From Streptomyces sp. NBC_01723 (lineage in GTDB: Bacteria; Actinomycetota; Actinomycetes; Streptomycetales; Streptomycetaceae): a DNA stretch of 64,000 nucleotides. Location of the stretch: contig NZ_CP109171.1 in the NCBI RefSeq assembly GCF_036246005.1, forward strand, positions 496,001 through 560,000, read 5' to 3'. Made by a program: the position numbers and the translations under genes. Shown in pieces: positions 35,730-43,544 of the stretch (the stretch's first letter is position 1; the number at the start of each line of letters is the position of its first letter). Below the pieces are notes generated by a model that saw only the letters and a program-made list of their open reading frames with translations, searched no databases and was not told the origin of the DNA.

Positions 35730-35784
35730 TTACATCGATGTAATGGCGGGGCGCCAGGTTAGGGAGGCGCCGTATGGCTGTCAA
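35730..35784 (-). promoter_or_regulatory. GH43 promoter with LacI-type operator
   Basis: On the minus strand TTGACA (35779-35784), 17 bp, TAACCT (35756-35761) is a strong promoter. TTACATCGATGTAA (35730-35743) begins about 12 bp downstream of the -10, over the first transcribed bases, and 22 bp before the GTG. It shares the 12-bp core TACATCGATGTA with 33000-33011. Confidence 0.75.
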
Positions 35785-35793
35785 CAGGGCGAG

Positions 35794-35851
35794 AAATGGT
35801 ATTCCATTTGCCGTAGACCTCTTGACGGTGCGCTTTGGCGAAAACTACGTT
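35794..35851 (+). promoter_or_regulatory. NCS1 permease promoter with GntR-type palindrome
   Basis: AAATGGTATTCCATTT (35794-35809), a 6-bp-arm palindrome of the TGGT...CCA style used by FadR-type GntR proteins, lies 12 bp upstream of TTGACG (35822-35827); 18 bp later TACGTT (35846-35851) is the -10. A FadR-type GntR gene is at 38579. Confidence 0.6.
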
Positions 35852-35922
35852 CTGTCATCGGAAAGCCGCTTCCGCTTTGTGGAACTCTCCAACTCCCCGC
35901 ATCCTGATCCCAGGAGTCCCGT

Positions 35923-37410
35923 ATGACTGCCCTGGAAGACCGCCGCTCGTCCGCGGAGTCCAGTGACACCGCCACCAGCTCCGGCCTCTACACGTACGAC
36001 CTGGCCCCGACCAAGCGTGAAGGGCGCCGCTGGGGCGCGTACAACGTCTTCACCCTCTGGGCCAACGACGTGCACAGCCTGGGCAATTACGCCTTCGCGA
36101 TCGGACTGTTCGCCCTCGGGCTCAACGTGTGGGGCATCCTCGCCGCCTTCGCGCTCGCCTCGGTCCTGCTCTTCCTCCTGCTCACCCTGTCCGGATTCAT
36201 GGGTCACAAGACGGGCGTACCGTTCCCGGTGATGAGCCGGATCGCGTTCGGCATCAAGGGGGCGAAGATTCCGGCGGTCGTCCGGGGCGTCGTGGCGATC
36301 GCCTGGTTTGGTATCCAGACCTATCTCGCGGCCGCGGTGCTGAGCGCGCTCCTGGTGGCCATGTTCCCCGGGCTGGCCCGCCTGGACACGAACTCCCTGC
36401 TCGGGCAGTCGACGCTCGGCTGGATCACTTTCCTGGTCCTGTGGGCCCTCCAGGTGCTCATCGTGAGCTACGGCATGCAGATGATCCGCCGGTACATGGC
36501 CTTCGCGGCGCCCACCACACTGCTCACCATGTGCGCCCTCGCGGTGTGGATGTTCGTCCGGGCGGACGGCTCGGTCTCCCTGTCCGTCGACGATCCGCTC
36601 ACCGGCGGCGCGATGTGGCTCCAGGTGCTGCAGGCCGCCGCGCTGTGGGTGGTGATCTACGGGACGTTCGTGCTGAACTTCTGCGACTTCACCCGCTCCG
36701 CGCGCAGCCGGGGCTCGATCGTCCGCGGGAACGTGATCGGCATCCCGGTGAACATGCTCTTCTTCGCCGTGATCGTGGCGGTGCTCAGCGGCGCCCAGTT
36801 CAGCCTCGACGGGCACGTCATCACCAGCCCGACGGACATCGTGCGGACCATCCCCAACATGTTCCTGCTGGCCGTCGCCTCGCTCTGCCTGATCGCCCTC
36901 ACGGTGGCGGTGAACCTGCTCGCCAACTTCGTCGCGCCGATCTACGCACTGGTCAACCTCTTCCCGCACCGGCTCGACTTCCGCCGCGCCGGTCTGGTCA
37001 GCGCGGTGCTGGGCCTGGTGATCACGCCCTGGAACCTCTACAACAGCCCGGTCGTCGTCAACTACTTCCTCGGCGGGCTCGGCGCGCTGCTCGGCCCGCT
37101 GTTCGGCGTGATCATGGCGGACTACTGGCTGCTGCGGAAGTCCCGGGTGAACGTGCCGGCCCTCTACACGGAGGACGCCGGCGCCGAGTACCACTACCGC
37201 CGCGGCTACAACCCGCGCGCCGTCGCCGCGTTCGTCCCCAGTGCCTCCGTCGCCGTCGTGGTCGCCCTGGTCCCCTACTTCCACGCCGCGGCCGGGTTCT
37301 CCTGGTTCGTCGGAGCGATCGTCGCCGCCGCGCTGTACGCGGTCATCGCGGACCGCGCCTCACCGATCCGCGACGTGGACGGCGAGGCCATCGCCGTGGC
37401 GGCGGAGTAA
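35923..37410 (+). CDS. NCS1 family cytosine/purine/allantoin/hydantoin permease
   Basis: 495-residue 12-helix symporter of the nucleobase-cation-symport-1 family. Marks: WANDVHSLGNYAFAIGLF (helix 1 substrate site), GVPFPVMSRIAFGIKGAKIPAVVRG, FVLNFCDFTRSARSRGSIVRGN, and PIYALVNLFPHRLDFRRAG. RBS AGGAG, ATG 35923. The next two genes on the strand encode a hydantoin-racemase-like enzyme and a GntR regulator, so hydantoin, allantoin or a related ureide is the most likely substrate (inference). Confidence 0.92.
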   Translation: MTALEDRRSSAESSDTATSSGLYTYDLAPTKREGRRWGAYNVFTLWANDVHSLGNYAFAIGLFALGLNVWGILAAFALASVLLFLLLTLSGFMGHKTGVPFPVMSRIAFGIKGAKIPAVVRGVVAIAWFGIQTYLAAAVLSALLVAMFPGLARLDTNSLLGQSTLGWITFLVLWALQVLIVSYGMQMIRRYMAFAAPTTLLTMCALAVWMFVRADGSVSLSVDDPLTGGAMWLQVLQAAALWVVIYGTFVLNFCDFTRSARSRGSIVRGNVIGIPVNMLFFAVIVAVLSGAQFSLDGHVITSPTDIVRTIPNMFLLAVASLCLIALTVAVNLLANFVAPIYALVNLFPHRLDFRRAGLVSAVLGLVITPWNLYNSPVVVNYFLGGLGALLGPLFGVIMADYWLLRKSRVNVPALYTEDAGAEYHYRRGYNPRAVAAFVPSASVAVVVALVPYFHAAAGFSWFVGAIVAAALYAVIADRASPIRDVDGEAIAVAAE

Positions 37411-37725
37411 CCGCGGCGCGGTGGTGGCGGGGCGGGCCCACCGTGGCGCCTCGGGTCCGCGGTCGCCGCGGAGCAGGCCCGCCGTGGGGCCGTCGGCCCA
37501 CCGTCGCCGCAAACCGATGCCGCCGCACGGCAGCGACCCGCCGCCACCGCGAACCGATGCCGCCGCACGGCAGCGACCCGTCGCCGCCACGGAACACCCG
37601 CCGCAAGCCCACCGTCGCCGCGAAGCAACGCCGCCGTGGCGACACGGCCCCACCGTCGCCGCGAACCGGCCCCGCCGCCGCGACGACGACCCGCGGAACC
37701 TCCCGCCCGAGCAGAAGGCCCACCC
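37411..37725. repeat. Repeat-rich intergenic region with 40-bp tandem unit
   Basis: 315 bp with no credible gene. A 29-bp sequence (37512-37540) recurs exactly at 37552-37580, period 40 bp. CCCACCGTCGCCGC occurs at 37497, 37608 and 37649. GC content is extreme, and many GCCG/CGGC stretches can form hairpins. It separates the permease and racemase genes and might attenuate transcription between them or be a replication-slippage repeat. Confidence 0.8.
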
Positions 37726-38451
37726 ATGCGCATCCTCGTGGTCAACGTCAACACCACGCAGTCCATCACCGACGCGATCGGCAAGCAGGCCGCCGCCGCG
37801 GCCGCCGAGGGCACCGAGATCGTGCCGCTGACCCCGGCCTTCGGCGCGGAGTCCGTCGAGGGCAACTACGAGAGCTACCTCGCCGCCGTCGCCGTCATGG
37901 AGACCGTCCGGGCCCACCCGGAGCCGTTCGACGCGGTGATCCAGGCCGGCTACGGGGAGCACGGCCGCGAAGGGCTCCAGGAACTGCTCGACGTACCCGT
38001 CGTCGACATCACCGAGGCCGCCGCGAGCACCGCCCAGTTCCTGGGCCGCCGCTACTCCGTCGTCACCACCCTGGACCGTACGGTCCCGCTGATCGAGGAG
38101 CGGCTGGAGGTGGCGGGCCTGAGCGCGAGGTGCGCCTCGGTGCGCGCCAGCGGGCTCCCGGTGCTCGAACTGGAGCGGGACGAACAGGCCGCCGTGGACG
38201 CCATCACCGAACAGGCCGCCCGCGCGGTCGAGGACGACCGGGCCGAGGTGATCTGCCTGGGCTGCGGAGGCATGGCCGGGCTCGCCGAACGCGTGGTGGA
38301 GCGGACCGGTGTCCCCGTGGTCGACGGCGTCACGGCCGCCGTGACGGTCGCCGAGTCCCTGGTCCGGCTCGGCCTGTCCACGTCCAAGGTGCGCACCTAC
38401 GCGCCCCCGCGTGCCAAGCGGATCGTCAACTGGCCCCCGCGGGTGGGCTGA
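37726..38451 (+). CDS. Asp/Glu/hydantoin racemase family protein lacking the first catalytic Cys
   Basis: 241-residue member of the Asp/Glu/hydantoin racemase fold. Hydantoin and allantoin racemases use two Cys, one per lobe. Here the second is kept (CLGCGGMAG, Cys180), but the first position, usually ACF(G/S)DPG, reads AGYGEHG, so Gly75 replaces Cys. The same Gly plus single-Cys pattern characterises arylmalonate decarboxylase. N-terminus MRILVVNVNTT is the normal family opening. RBS GAAGG, ATG 37726. It may racemise by a one-sided mechanism, or decarboxylate or isomerise instead. Probably acts on the solute taken up by the NCS1 permease. Confidence 0.85.
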   Translation: MRILVVNVNTTQSITDAIGKQAAAAAAEGTEIVPLTPAFGAESVEGNYESYLAAVAVMETVRAHPEPFDAVIQAGYGEHGREGLQELLDVPVVDITEAAASTAQFLGRRYSVVTTLDRTVPLIEERLEVAGLSARCASVRASGLPVLELERDEQAAVDAITEQAARAVEDDRAEVICLGCGGMAGLAERVVERTGVPVVDGVTAAVTVAESLVRLGLSTSKVRTYAPPRAKRIVNWPPRVG

Positions 38452-38578
38452 CCCCTCACCAAGTCCTCCCGCGCCCCGGTCGGCGGCCGGCTCCGGGGTA
38501 TTCTGACGGGCCGCCCGACCGCCGCTCCGCACGGCGCGGTCGTGCGGCTCGGAACGGGAAGAGGGACGAAGGACGACG

Positions 38579-39253
38579 ATGGCTGCGTCAGAGGGCTTCA
38601 TGCCCGAGTCCGAGCGGGTCACGCGACGGCTGCGCGACGAGATCGTGGACGGCGTGCGGCGACCGGGGAGCCGCCTGGTCGAGCGGGAGCTGGCCGAGGC
38701 GCTGGGCGTGAGCCGGCTGCCCGTCAGGGAGGCCCTGAGGACGCTGGTGTCGGAGGGGCTGGTGACGCCGCGGCCACGGTCCTGGGCGGTGGTGCGGGAG
38801 TTCACCACGAGCGACATCGCCGACCTCGACGAGGTCCGCTCGGGTCTGGAGACCCTGGCCTTCCGGCTCGCCGCCGGGCGGCACACCCGCGACGGTCTCG
38901 AACGGCTCCGTGCGACGGTGGACGCCGAACTCGACGCCGCCCGCGCCGACGACGCGGTGGGAGCCCGCCGCGCGGCCGCCGACTTCCACCAGACGGTGAT
39001 CTCGCTGGCCGCCAACGAGTTGCTCAACGAACTCGAACGGGTCCTGCGCAGCCGCCTGCGCTGGCTCATGGGCCAGCACGACGACCTGATGGCCGTCGCC
39101 CTGGAACACGAGGCCCTCTACCAGGCCATCGCGGAACGCGACGTGGAGCGCGTCCAGGAACTGGTCCTGCACCATCTGTCGACGAGCCGCAGCGCGGCCC
39201 TGGGCCACCACGCCCGGGAGCAGGCGCGGCGCGAAGAGCGGCAGCAGACCTAG
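38579..39253 (+). CDS. GntR-family (FCD) transcriptional regulator
   Basis: 224-residue regulator. Winged helix at about 10-75 (VTRRLRDEIVDGVRRPGSRLVERELAEALGVSRLPVREAL, cited in part; SEGLVTPRPRSWAVV wing) and an all-helical FCD ligand domain (FHQTVISLAANELL; HEALYQAIAERDVERVQELVLHHL with the metal-binding His pattern). RBS GAAGGA; ATG 38579, with an in-frame ATG eight codons later as alternative. The AAATGGTATTCCATTT site before the NCS1 gene is its likely target. Separated from the racemase by 127 bp that hold no gene. Confidence 0.92.
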   Translation: MAASEGFMPESERVTRRLRDEIVDGVRRPGSRLVERELAEALGVSRLPVREALRTLVSEGLVTPRPRSWAVVREFTTSDIADLDEVRSGLETLAFRLAAGRHTRDGLERLRATVDAELDAARADDAVGARRAAADFHQTVISLAANELLNELERVLRSRLRWLMGQHDDLMAVALEHEALYQAIAERDVERVQELVLHHLSTSRSAALGHHAREQARREERQQT

Positions 39254-39338
39254 GAATGCCGGTCCACGATCGAGCTGCCTTCCCAGGGGAGTGAACACCC
39301 TTCCGGCGCCGGCTCGAAGATCGCTTCGTCAGGAGTTC

Positions 39339-40211
39339 CTACAGATCGGCGTCGCCCCACTCCTGGACGACCACCTCGTCGCCCACCGACAGCTTCCCCG
39401 GCGTGATCACGGAGAACTTCGCGCCGAACACCACGCCGCCGCCCGCAGCCCGTCGGTAGCTCGCGAGTGTGCGCAGTGGCTCCGGCCCTCGCCGTGCTCC
39501 GGCCTCCTGCTCGACCAGAGTGACGGCACAGCGCACCGCGAGCTTGGCGAAGCCCAACTCGGCATCGCCGACGGTGATGCGGCGGGCGCGATCCTCGCCG
39601 TGCGGTGGGGCGGCCCAGTCGACGCCGTCATGACCGTGACCGTCGTGGCTGTCGACGACGATGTTCGGGCGGAATCGGTTCATCGGCAAGATCGGGGCAC
39701 CGCGCTCGGCCATCCGCTGGTTGAGGAGGGCGAGGGAGGCGCGGGACAGCAGGTGCACCGCACTGCTGTCGGCATAGCCGGACGGGCCGGGGGTCAGGCC
39801 GTCGGCGATTCGGTCGTGCTCCGGCGGCACGCGGACCAGACGGCTGGGGGTACCGAGGAACTCCGACAGCCAGGTGGCGGCTTCGTCACCCTGGTCGATC
39901 CCCTGGAAGGGGGTGCCGAACAGGTCGACGTCGCGTCGCGGCGCGGATGTCGTCACGTCGAGGCACAGCGTGCCGAAGCGGCCGGTGCCGTCGGCCGCGT
40001 CAAGCGTGAGCCGAGAGCCGTCGGTGCTGACGGCGGGCCGGATCAGGGCCAGCCGGGGCTGCCGCCGTTGCGTGCGGAAGATTCCGTCCTCGCCGATGAC
40101 CATGAAGCTGCGGTCGTGGGCGAGGCCCGCCGGCGTCAGGAGCGCATCGTTCATCGAGGTGCCTGCACACCCCTTGACGGGATAGCAGATCAGATCCACG
40201 ACGTTGGCCAT
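39339..40211 (-). CDS. MOSC domain protein (YcbX-like)
   Basis: 290-residue protein with an N-terminal MOSC beta-barrel (LICYPVKGCAGTSMNDALLTPAGLAHDRSFMVI) and a C-terminal MOSC domain (FRPNIVVDSHDGHGHDGVDW ... VRCAVTLVEQEAGAR, ending KLSVGDEV). The Cys in the RCAVTLV segment matches the position that holds the molybdenum cofactor in mARC/YcbX-type enzymes, which reduce N-hydroxylated compounds. No ferredoxin domain is fused at the C-terminus, unlike E. coli YcbX, so a separate electron donor is needed. ATG 40211 preceded by AAGGGGG. Confidence 0.9.
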   Translation of the reverse strand: MANVVDLICYPVKGCAGTSMNDALLTPAGLAHDRSFMVIGEDGIFRTQRRQPRLALIRPAVSTDGSRLTLDAADGTGRFGTLCLDVTTSAPRRDVDLFGTPFQGIDQGDEAATWLSEFLGTPSRLVRVPPEHDRIADGLTPGPSGYADSSAVHLLSRASLALLNQRMAERGAPILPMNRFRPNIVVDSHDGHGHDGVDWAAPPHGEDRARRITVGDAELGFAKLAVRCAVTLVEQEAGARRGPEPLRTLASYRRAAGGGVVFGAKFSVITPGKLSVGDEVVVQEWGDADL

Positions 40212-40293
40212 GTGCCGCCCCCTTCGGTCCGCGACCACCGTAGACGTATGTCGTCGTGAGGTGACGTCATCAGCCGTACAGCGCTCCGAGCGG

Positions 40294-40758
40294 CTAGGCC
40301 GGTCGTCGTTGCACGGCATCGGCGATGACCGCTGTCACGAGCTTGTCGACGGCTTCCGTGGCCGGCGGGCCGGGGCCCCGGTCGGTGAACACGAGATGCC
40401 CGCCACCGACCAGGGAGAGGGTGAGTGAGTCGATGTCGGCGTCAGCCGCGATGCGGCCCAATGCACGCTCGTCGGCCAGATAGGCGGAGATCGCGATCGT
40501 GGCCTGACCAAGGATGGCGGTTCCGCCGCCGGGCCTGGCCTGCCGAAGCCGTGCGCGCAGCTCGTCCCGGAAGGTGATGAGCGGAATGATTGCCATCGGA
40601 ACGGGGCCGAACAGGGTGATCAGCGCGTCGGTGAGGTTCTTGGCCACCGTTCCGGTGCCACTGGACTCGCGCAGCGCACTCGCCTGCGTCTCGAGCTGCG
40701 CGGCCCGGTCGAGCACGAGGTCGGTGAGGAAGGCGTCGAAGTCGATGAAGTGCCGGTG
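40294..40758 (-). pseudogene. TetR-family regulator, 5'-truncated
   Basis: About 150 C-terminal residues of a TetR protein remain. The first recognisable residues, RHFIDFDAFLTDLVLDRAAQLE, match the 'YxHFxxKxxLL' end of the helix-turn-helix, so nearly all of the DNA-binding domain is gone. The effector domain through its normal end (TAVIADAVQRRPA) is intact. Upstream of about 40758 the frame continues only as antisense of the HD fragment. It faces head-to-head into a truncated HD-domain gene, so one deletion removed both 5' ends. Confidence 0.75.
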
Positions 40759-41133
40759 CGGGCCTTCCTGCTGGAGCGCGGGTTCTCCCCCGGCGCCGCC
40801 GAGGCCGTCTGGCTGGCCGTCGCCCTGCACACGACGCCGGGGGTACCCGGCCGGATGGGCCCCGAGATCGCCGCCACGAACTACGGCGTCCTGACCGACG
40901 CGATCGGCTGGGGACTGGACGAGATCGAGGGCGACCGGCTGGAGGAGATCGTCACCGCTCATCCCCGCGGGGATCTCAAGAAGGAATTCCTGGAGGCATT
41001 CGTCGAGGGCCTCAAGGACCGCCCCGACACCACCTACGGGACCATCAACGCGGATGTCCTGGAACACTTCGTCCCCGGATTCCAGCGGCCTTCCATGGTC
41101 GAGCGCGTCAGGAACGCGCCGTGGCCGCGATGA
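40748..41133 (+). pseudogene. HD-domain (cyanamide-hydratase-like) protein, 5'-truncated
   Basis: The C-terminal ~127 residues of an HD-domain phosphohydrolase-like protein: VRAFLLERGFSPGAAEAVWLAVALHTTPGVPGRMGPEIA, cited in part, then LDEIEGDRLEEIVTAHPRGDLKKEFLEAF. The N-terminal ~90 residues that carry the first His and the HD metal pair are missing, so it should be inactive. The first possible start is a GTG at 40750 with no ribosome site. Confidence 0.72.
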
Positions 41134-41366
41134 CGCGCCGTGGCCGGATCACCCACCCGCCTGCCGTGCGCCCCGACGACGGGCGAGCCGTCTTCTTCCC
41201 CGGCCGCACGATCATCCGTGTCGCGCCGAGCTGAACGGGACGAGCGAACGATCGGCCGAGGTGCCGTTCGTGGAAGGCCGGGGTGACGACACGAGCCCAC
41301 CGGGCTGCATCGACCACCCGGCAATAGGTCGATGGAAGCGCTCGCTTGAGGGGCACGACGACCGCA
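41134..41366. other. Intergenic region, no convincing gene
   Basis: 233 bp after the HD fragment. A 34-codon frame (ATG 41130, overlapping the HD stop as ATGA, to TGA 41234) encodes a short basic peptide ending FFPGRTIIRVAPS; it may be a decayed gene end or chance. Nothing else recognised. Confidence 0.5.
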
Positions 41367-42413
41367 CTACGAACCGCGGCGCGGCCTCCCCGCCGACATC
41401 GTCGGCTGATCCCCGTCCATGCGCCGCCGAGGCGGTGGGCCGGTGGGCCAGGGCCCGGAACCCGGATCCGGATGCACGGGCCCGGTGACGCCGGCTCGGG
41501 CGGCCTCCAGTTGGGCCGCGAAGGCCACGCCCAGGAAGAGCGCGACGCCCGCCAGGTTGGCCCAGAGGAACAGGGCCATCAGGGCGGTCAGCGGCCCGTA
41601 CAGCGACCCGAAGGACACGCTGTACCCCACGTAGAGGGCCAGCAGCCAGGTCGCCGTGATCCACAGGACGAGCTGTACCGCGGACCCGAACACGAGCCAG
41701 GTGTAACCCGGTTGGTCACGCCGGGGTGCCCACCGCAGGACGACGGCCGATGCCATGCAGGCGAGCGCCACGCCCACCGGGACCTTTGCCCAGTTCCACC
41801 AGCTCAGCCACTCCCCCGGACAGTCGAACACCTCCGTCACCGCCCTGCCCACCGCTCCCCCGGCCACCGTCACGAGGAAGCCGAGCACCAGCGGCCCGCC
41901 CGCACCGACCGCCAGCAGCAGGCTGCGGGCGTACTTCTCCCAGAACGGCCGGTCGCGTTCGATGCCGTAGATGCGGTTGCACCCCCGCTCGATCTGGCCC
42001 ATGGCCGACGCGAGGTTCAGTACGGCGAAACCGAGGCCCAGCCACATGGCCACGGTGCCCGCCGTGTCGGCACCGGCATGCGTGCGGGTCGCCAGCAGTC
42101 CCTCGCGCACGAGATCGGCGCTGGCCGGCGGAACGATCTCGCTCAAGGTCAGTTCGATCAGCCGTCCGACGCTCTCTGTGTGGGTGGCCGCGGAGACCCC
42201 GACCAGGGCGATGGCGAGCGGGACCATCCCGATGACCAACTGGAAGGCGAGGGCCCGCGCGAAACTGAATCCGTCGGCGTACCGGAAGCGCAGGAACGCG
42301 TCGGTCACCAGCCGGCGGCCCCCGTAGGTGCGCAGCGCGGTCCACGCTTCGTCTCCGGACAGCTCGTCACCGATCATGTCCCTTGTCTGCGGTACGTGCA
42401 CCACGGTTCCCAT
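41367..42413 (-). CDS. YihY/BrkB family membrane protein
   Basis: 348-residue protein with six predicted helices in the YihY (formerly 'RNase BN') family. Recognisable are FRYADGFSFARALAFQLVIGMVPL, IERDRPFWEKYARSLLLAV, YGPLTALMALFLWANLAGVALFLGVAFAAQLEAARAG and a disordered Pro/Arg-rich tail. The function of the family is unknown, with transport or efflux proposed. ATG 42413 (MGTVVHVPQ) has only a distant GGAG, and ATG 42379 is an alternative start. It lies between the deletion scar and the transposase remnant. Confidence 0.85.
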   Translation of the reverse strand: MGTVVHVPQTRDMIGDELSGDEAWTALRTYGGRRLVTDAFLRFRYADGFSFARALAFQLVIGMVPLAIALVGVSAATHTESVGRLIELTLSEIVPPASADLVREGLLATRTHAGADTAGTVAMWLGLGFAVLNLASAMGQIERGCNRIYGIERDRPFWEKYARSLLLAVGAGGPLVLGFLVTVAGGAVGRAVTEVFDCPGEWLSWWNWAKVPVGVALACMASAVVLRWAPRRDQPGYTWLVFGSAVQLVLWITATWLLALYVGYSVSFGSLYGPLTALMALFLWANLAGVALFLGVAFAAQLEAARAGVTGPVHPDPGSGPWPTGPPPRRRMDGDQPTMSAGRPRRGS

Positions 42414-42543
42414 GCAGGAGATGTGCTCCGCCGGCCCGTTTCCATGCCGTCGGCGCCCTCGTGCGCAGGGCGCTGTCCTTCGGCGGCGGCAGACAGCTCC
42501 GAACGCGAGCCATGTGCTTCGCCGGCGCGGGGGATGCGGCGTC

Positions 42544-42657
42544 GATGACGGCACCCGGTTCGAGCACGTCATGACACGCCTCGGCGTCAACCGTTCCGGG
42601 CCCGGCCGCCCCGGGACCCGACCCGATCGGGTCCTCGCGGACAAGGGCTACTCGTCT
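42544..42657 (+). mobile_element. IS5-type transposase remnant
   Basis: About 38 codons of a DDE transposase: GTRFEHVMTRLGV, then GPGRPGTRPDRVLADKGYSS. The motif GRPRTRPDxVLADKAYSS is the catalytic-domain signature of actinobacterial IS5-family transposases. Both ends are lost: homology stops abruptly at about 42657, exactly where the AraC gene ends. The flanking 42414-42543 holds no gene. No inverted repeats or target duplication are recognised. Confidence 0.75.
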
Positions 42658-43468
42658 ACGGCTCCGACCGCCCCGACTCCGCGGACACGACCTGACGGCG
42701 TGCCCGGTGACTCGCCGTGAAGCGGGACGGCGGGAGGCCGAAGGTGCGGGTGAAGGCGGCGGTGAACGCCGCGGGTGAGGCGTAGCCGAGACGGCCGGAG
42801 ACCTCGGTCACCGACGCCGTGCGCAGCAGTGGGACGGCCGCGAGCAGGCGGGCTCGGGCCCGCCAGGCGGCGGGGCTGTCGCCCGTCTCGGAGCGGAAGC
42901 GCCGGGTGAAGGCCCGTTCGCTCATGGCCGTCCGCGCCGCCCACTCGGCGTTGGTCGCGCCGGCGTCCGGGCCGGCCAGATAGGACCGGCAGAGCGCCGC
43001 GAGATCGGCGGAGGCGGGGATCCCGACGTGGAACGGCAGTGGGGTCCGCGCCGCGATCTCGTGCAGCAGCAGGGATGCGATACCGCCCTCCCGTCCGGAG
43101 AGGGTGTAATCGGCCTCGAACTCGACCGCCGCGAGCAGCAGTTCACGCAGCAGGGGTGGCACGTCCACGACCGTGCAGGTGTCCGGCCACCAGGGCACCG
43201 CGTCCGGCTCGATGTACAGGCTGCGCGTGCTCACGCCCAGCATGCGCACCCGGTGCCGGGTGGCGGCCGGGATCAGTACGGCGCGCTCGGGCGGAACGGT
43301 CCAGGTGCCGTCGGCGGTGTCCACGACCATGACTCCGGTGGCGCCGTACAGGAACTGCGCCCGCCGGTGCCGGTGCCAGTCCAGGACGTGGCCGGGCGGG
43401 TAGTCGGTGCCGATCGGCAGCACCGCCCGGTCCACGTGGTCGACGTCGGCCAGGGGGACGTTCTTCAC
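42656..43468 (-). CDS. AraC-family transcriptional regulator (cupin type)
   Basis: 270-residue regulator: an N-terminal cupin (VLDWHRHRRAQFLYGATGVMVVDTADG, about 28-110) and a C-terminal double HTH (WAARTAMSERAFTRRFRSETGDSPAAWR and VSGRLGYASPAAFTAAFTRTFGLPPSRF). TAGAGT lies 6 bp before its GTG start, so it is probably leaderless. Its TAG stop lies inside the transposase remnant, so the last few residues may not be the ancestral ones; the HTH is intact and the protein is probably active. Divergent from the TauE/SafE gene, its likely target. Confidence 0.88.
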   Translation of the reverse strand: MKNVPLADVDHVDRAVLPIGTDYPPGHVLDWHRHRRAQFLYGATGVMVVDTADGTWTVPPERAVLIPAATRHRVRMLGVSTRSLYIEPDAVPWWPDTCTVVDVPPLLRELLLAAVEFEADYTLSGREGGIASLLLHEIAARTPLPFHVGIPASADLAALCRSYLAGPDAGATNAEWAARTAMSERAFTRRFRSETGDSPAAWRARARLLAAVPLLRTASVTEVSGRLGYASPAAFTAAFTRTFGLPPSRFTASHRARRQVVSAESGRSEP

Positions 43469-43474
43469 GCCGTC

Positions 43475-43480
43475 ACTCTA
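43475..43480 (-). promoter_or_regulatory. -10 box (TAGAGT) of the AraC gene
   Basis: TAGAGT on the minus strand, 6 bp before the GTG at 43468, predicts a leaderless transcript. Confidence 0.55.
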
Positions 43481-43544
43481 CGGGCCGGGACGCGAAGGAA
43501 TCGTGCCGGGCATCGCATGCGGGCGGCCGTCGGCGGCTGGTGGG

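Noticed and set aside
37411..37725. CRISPR-like array
   Set aside because: Only two exact repeat copies at 40-bp period, no unique spacers of even length, and no cas genes in the window.
41130..41234. 34-codon ORF overlapping the HD fragment stop as ATGA
   Set aside because: No homology known to me and it follows a pseudogene; kept only as a note in the region entry.
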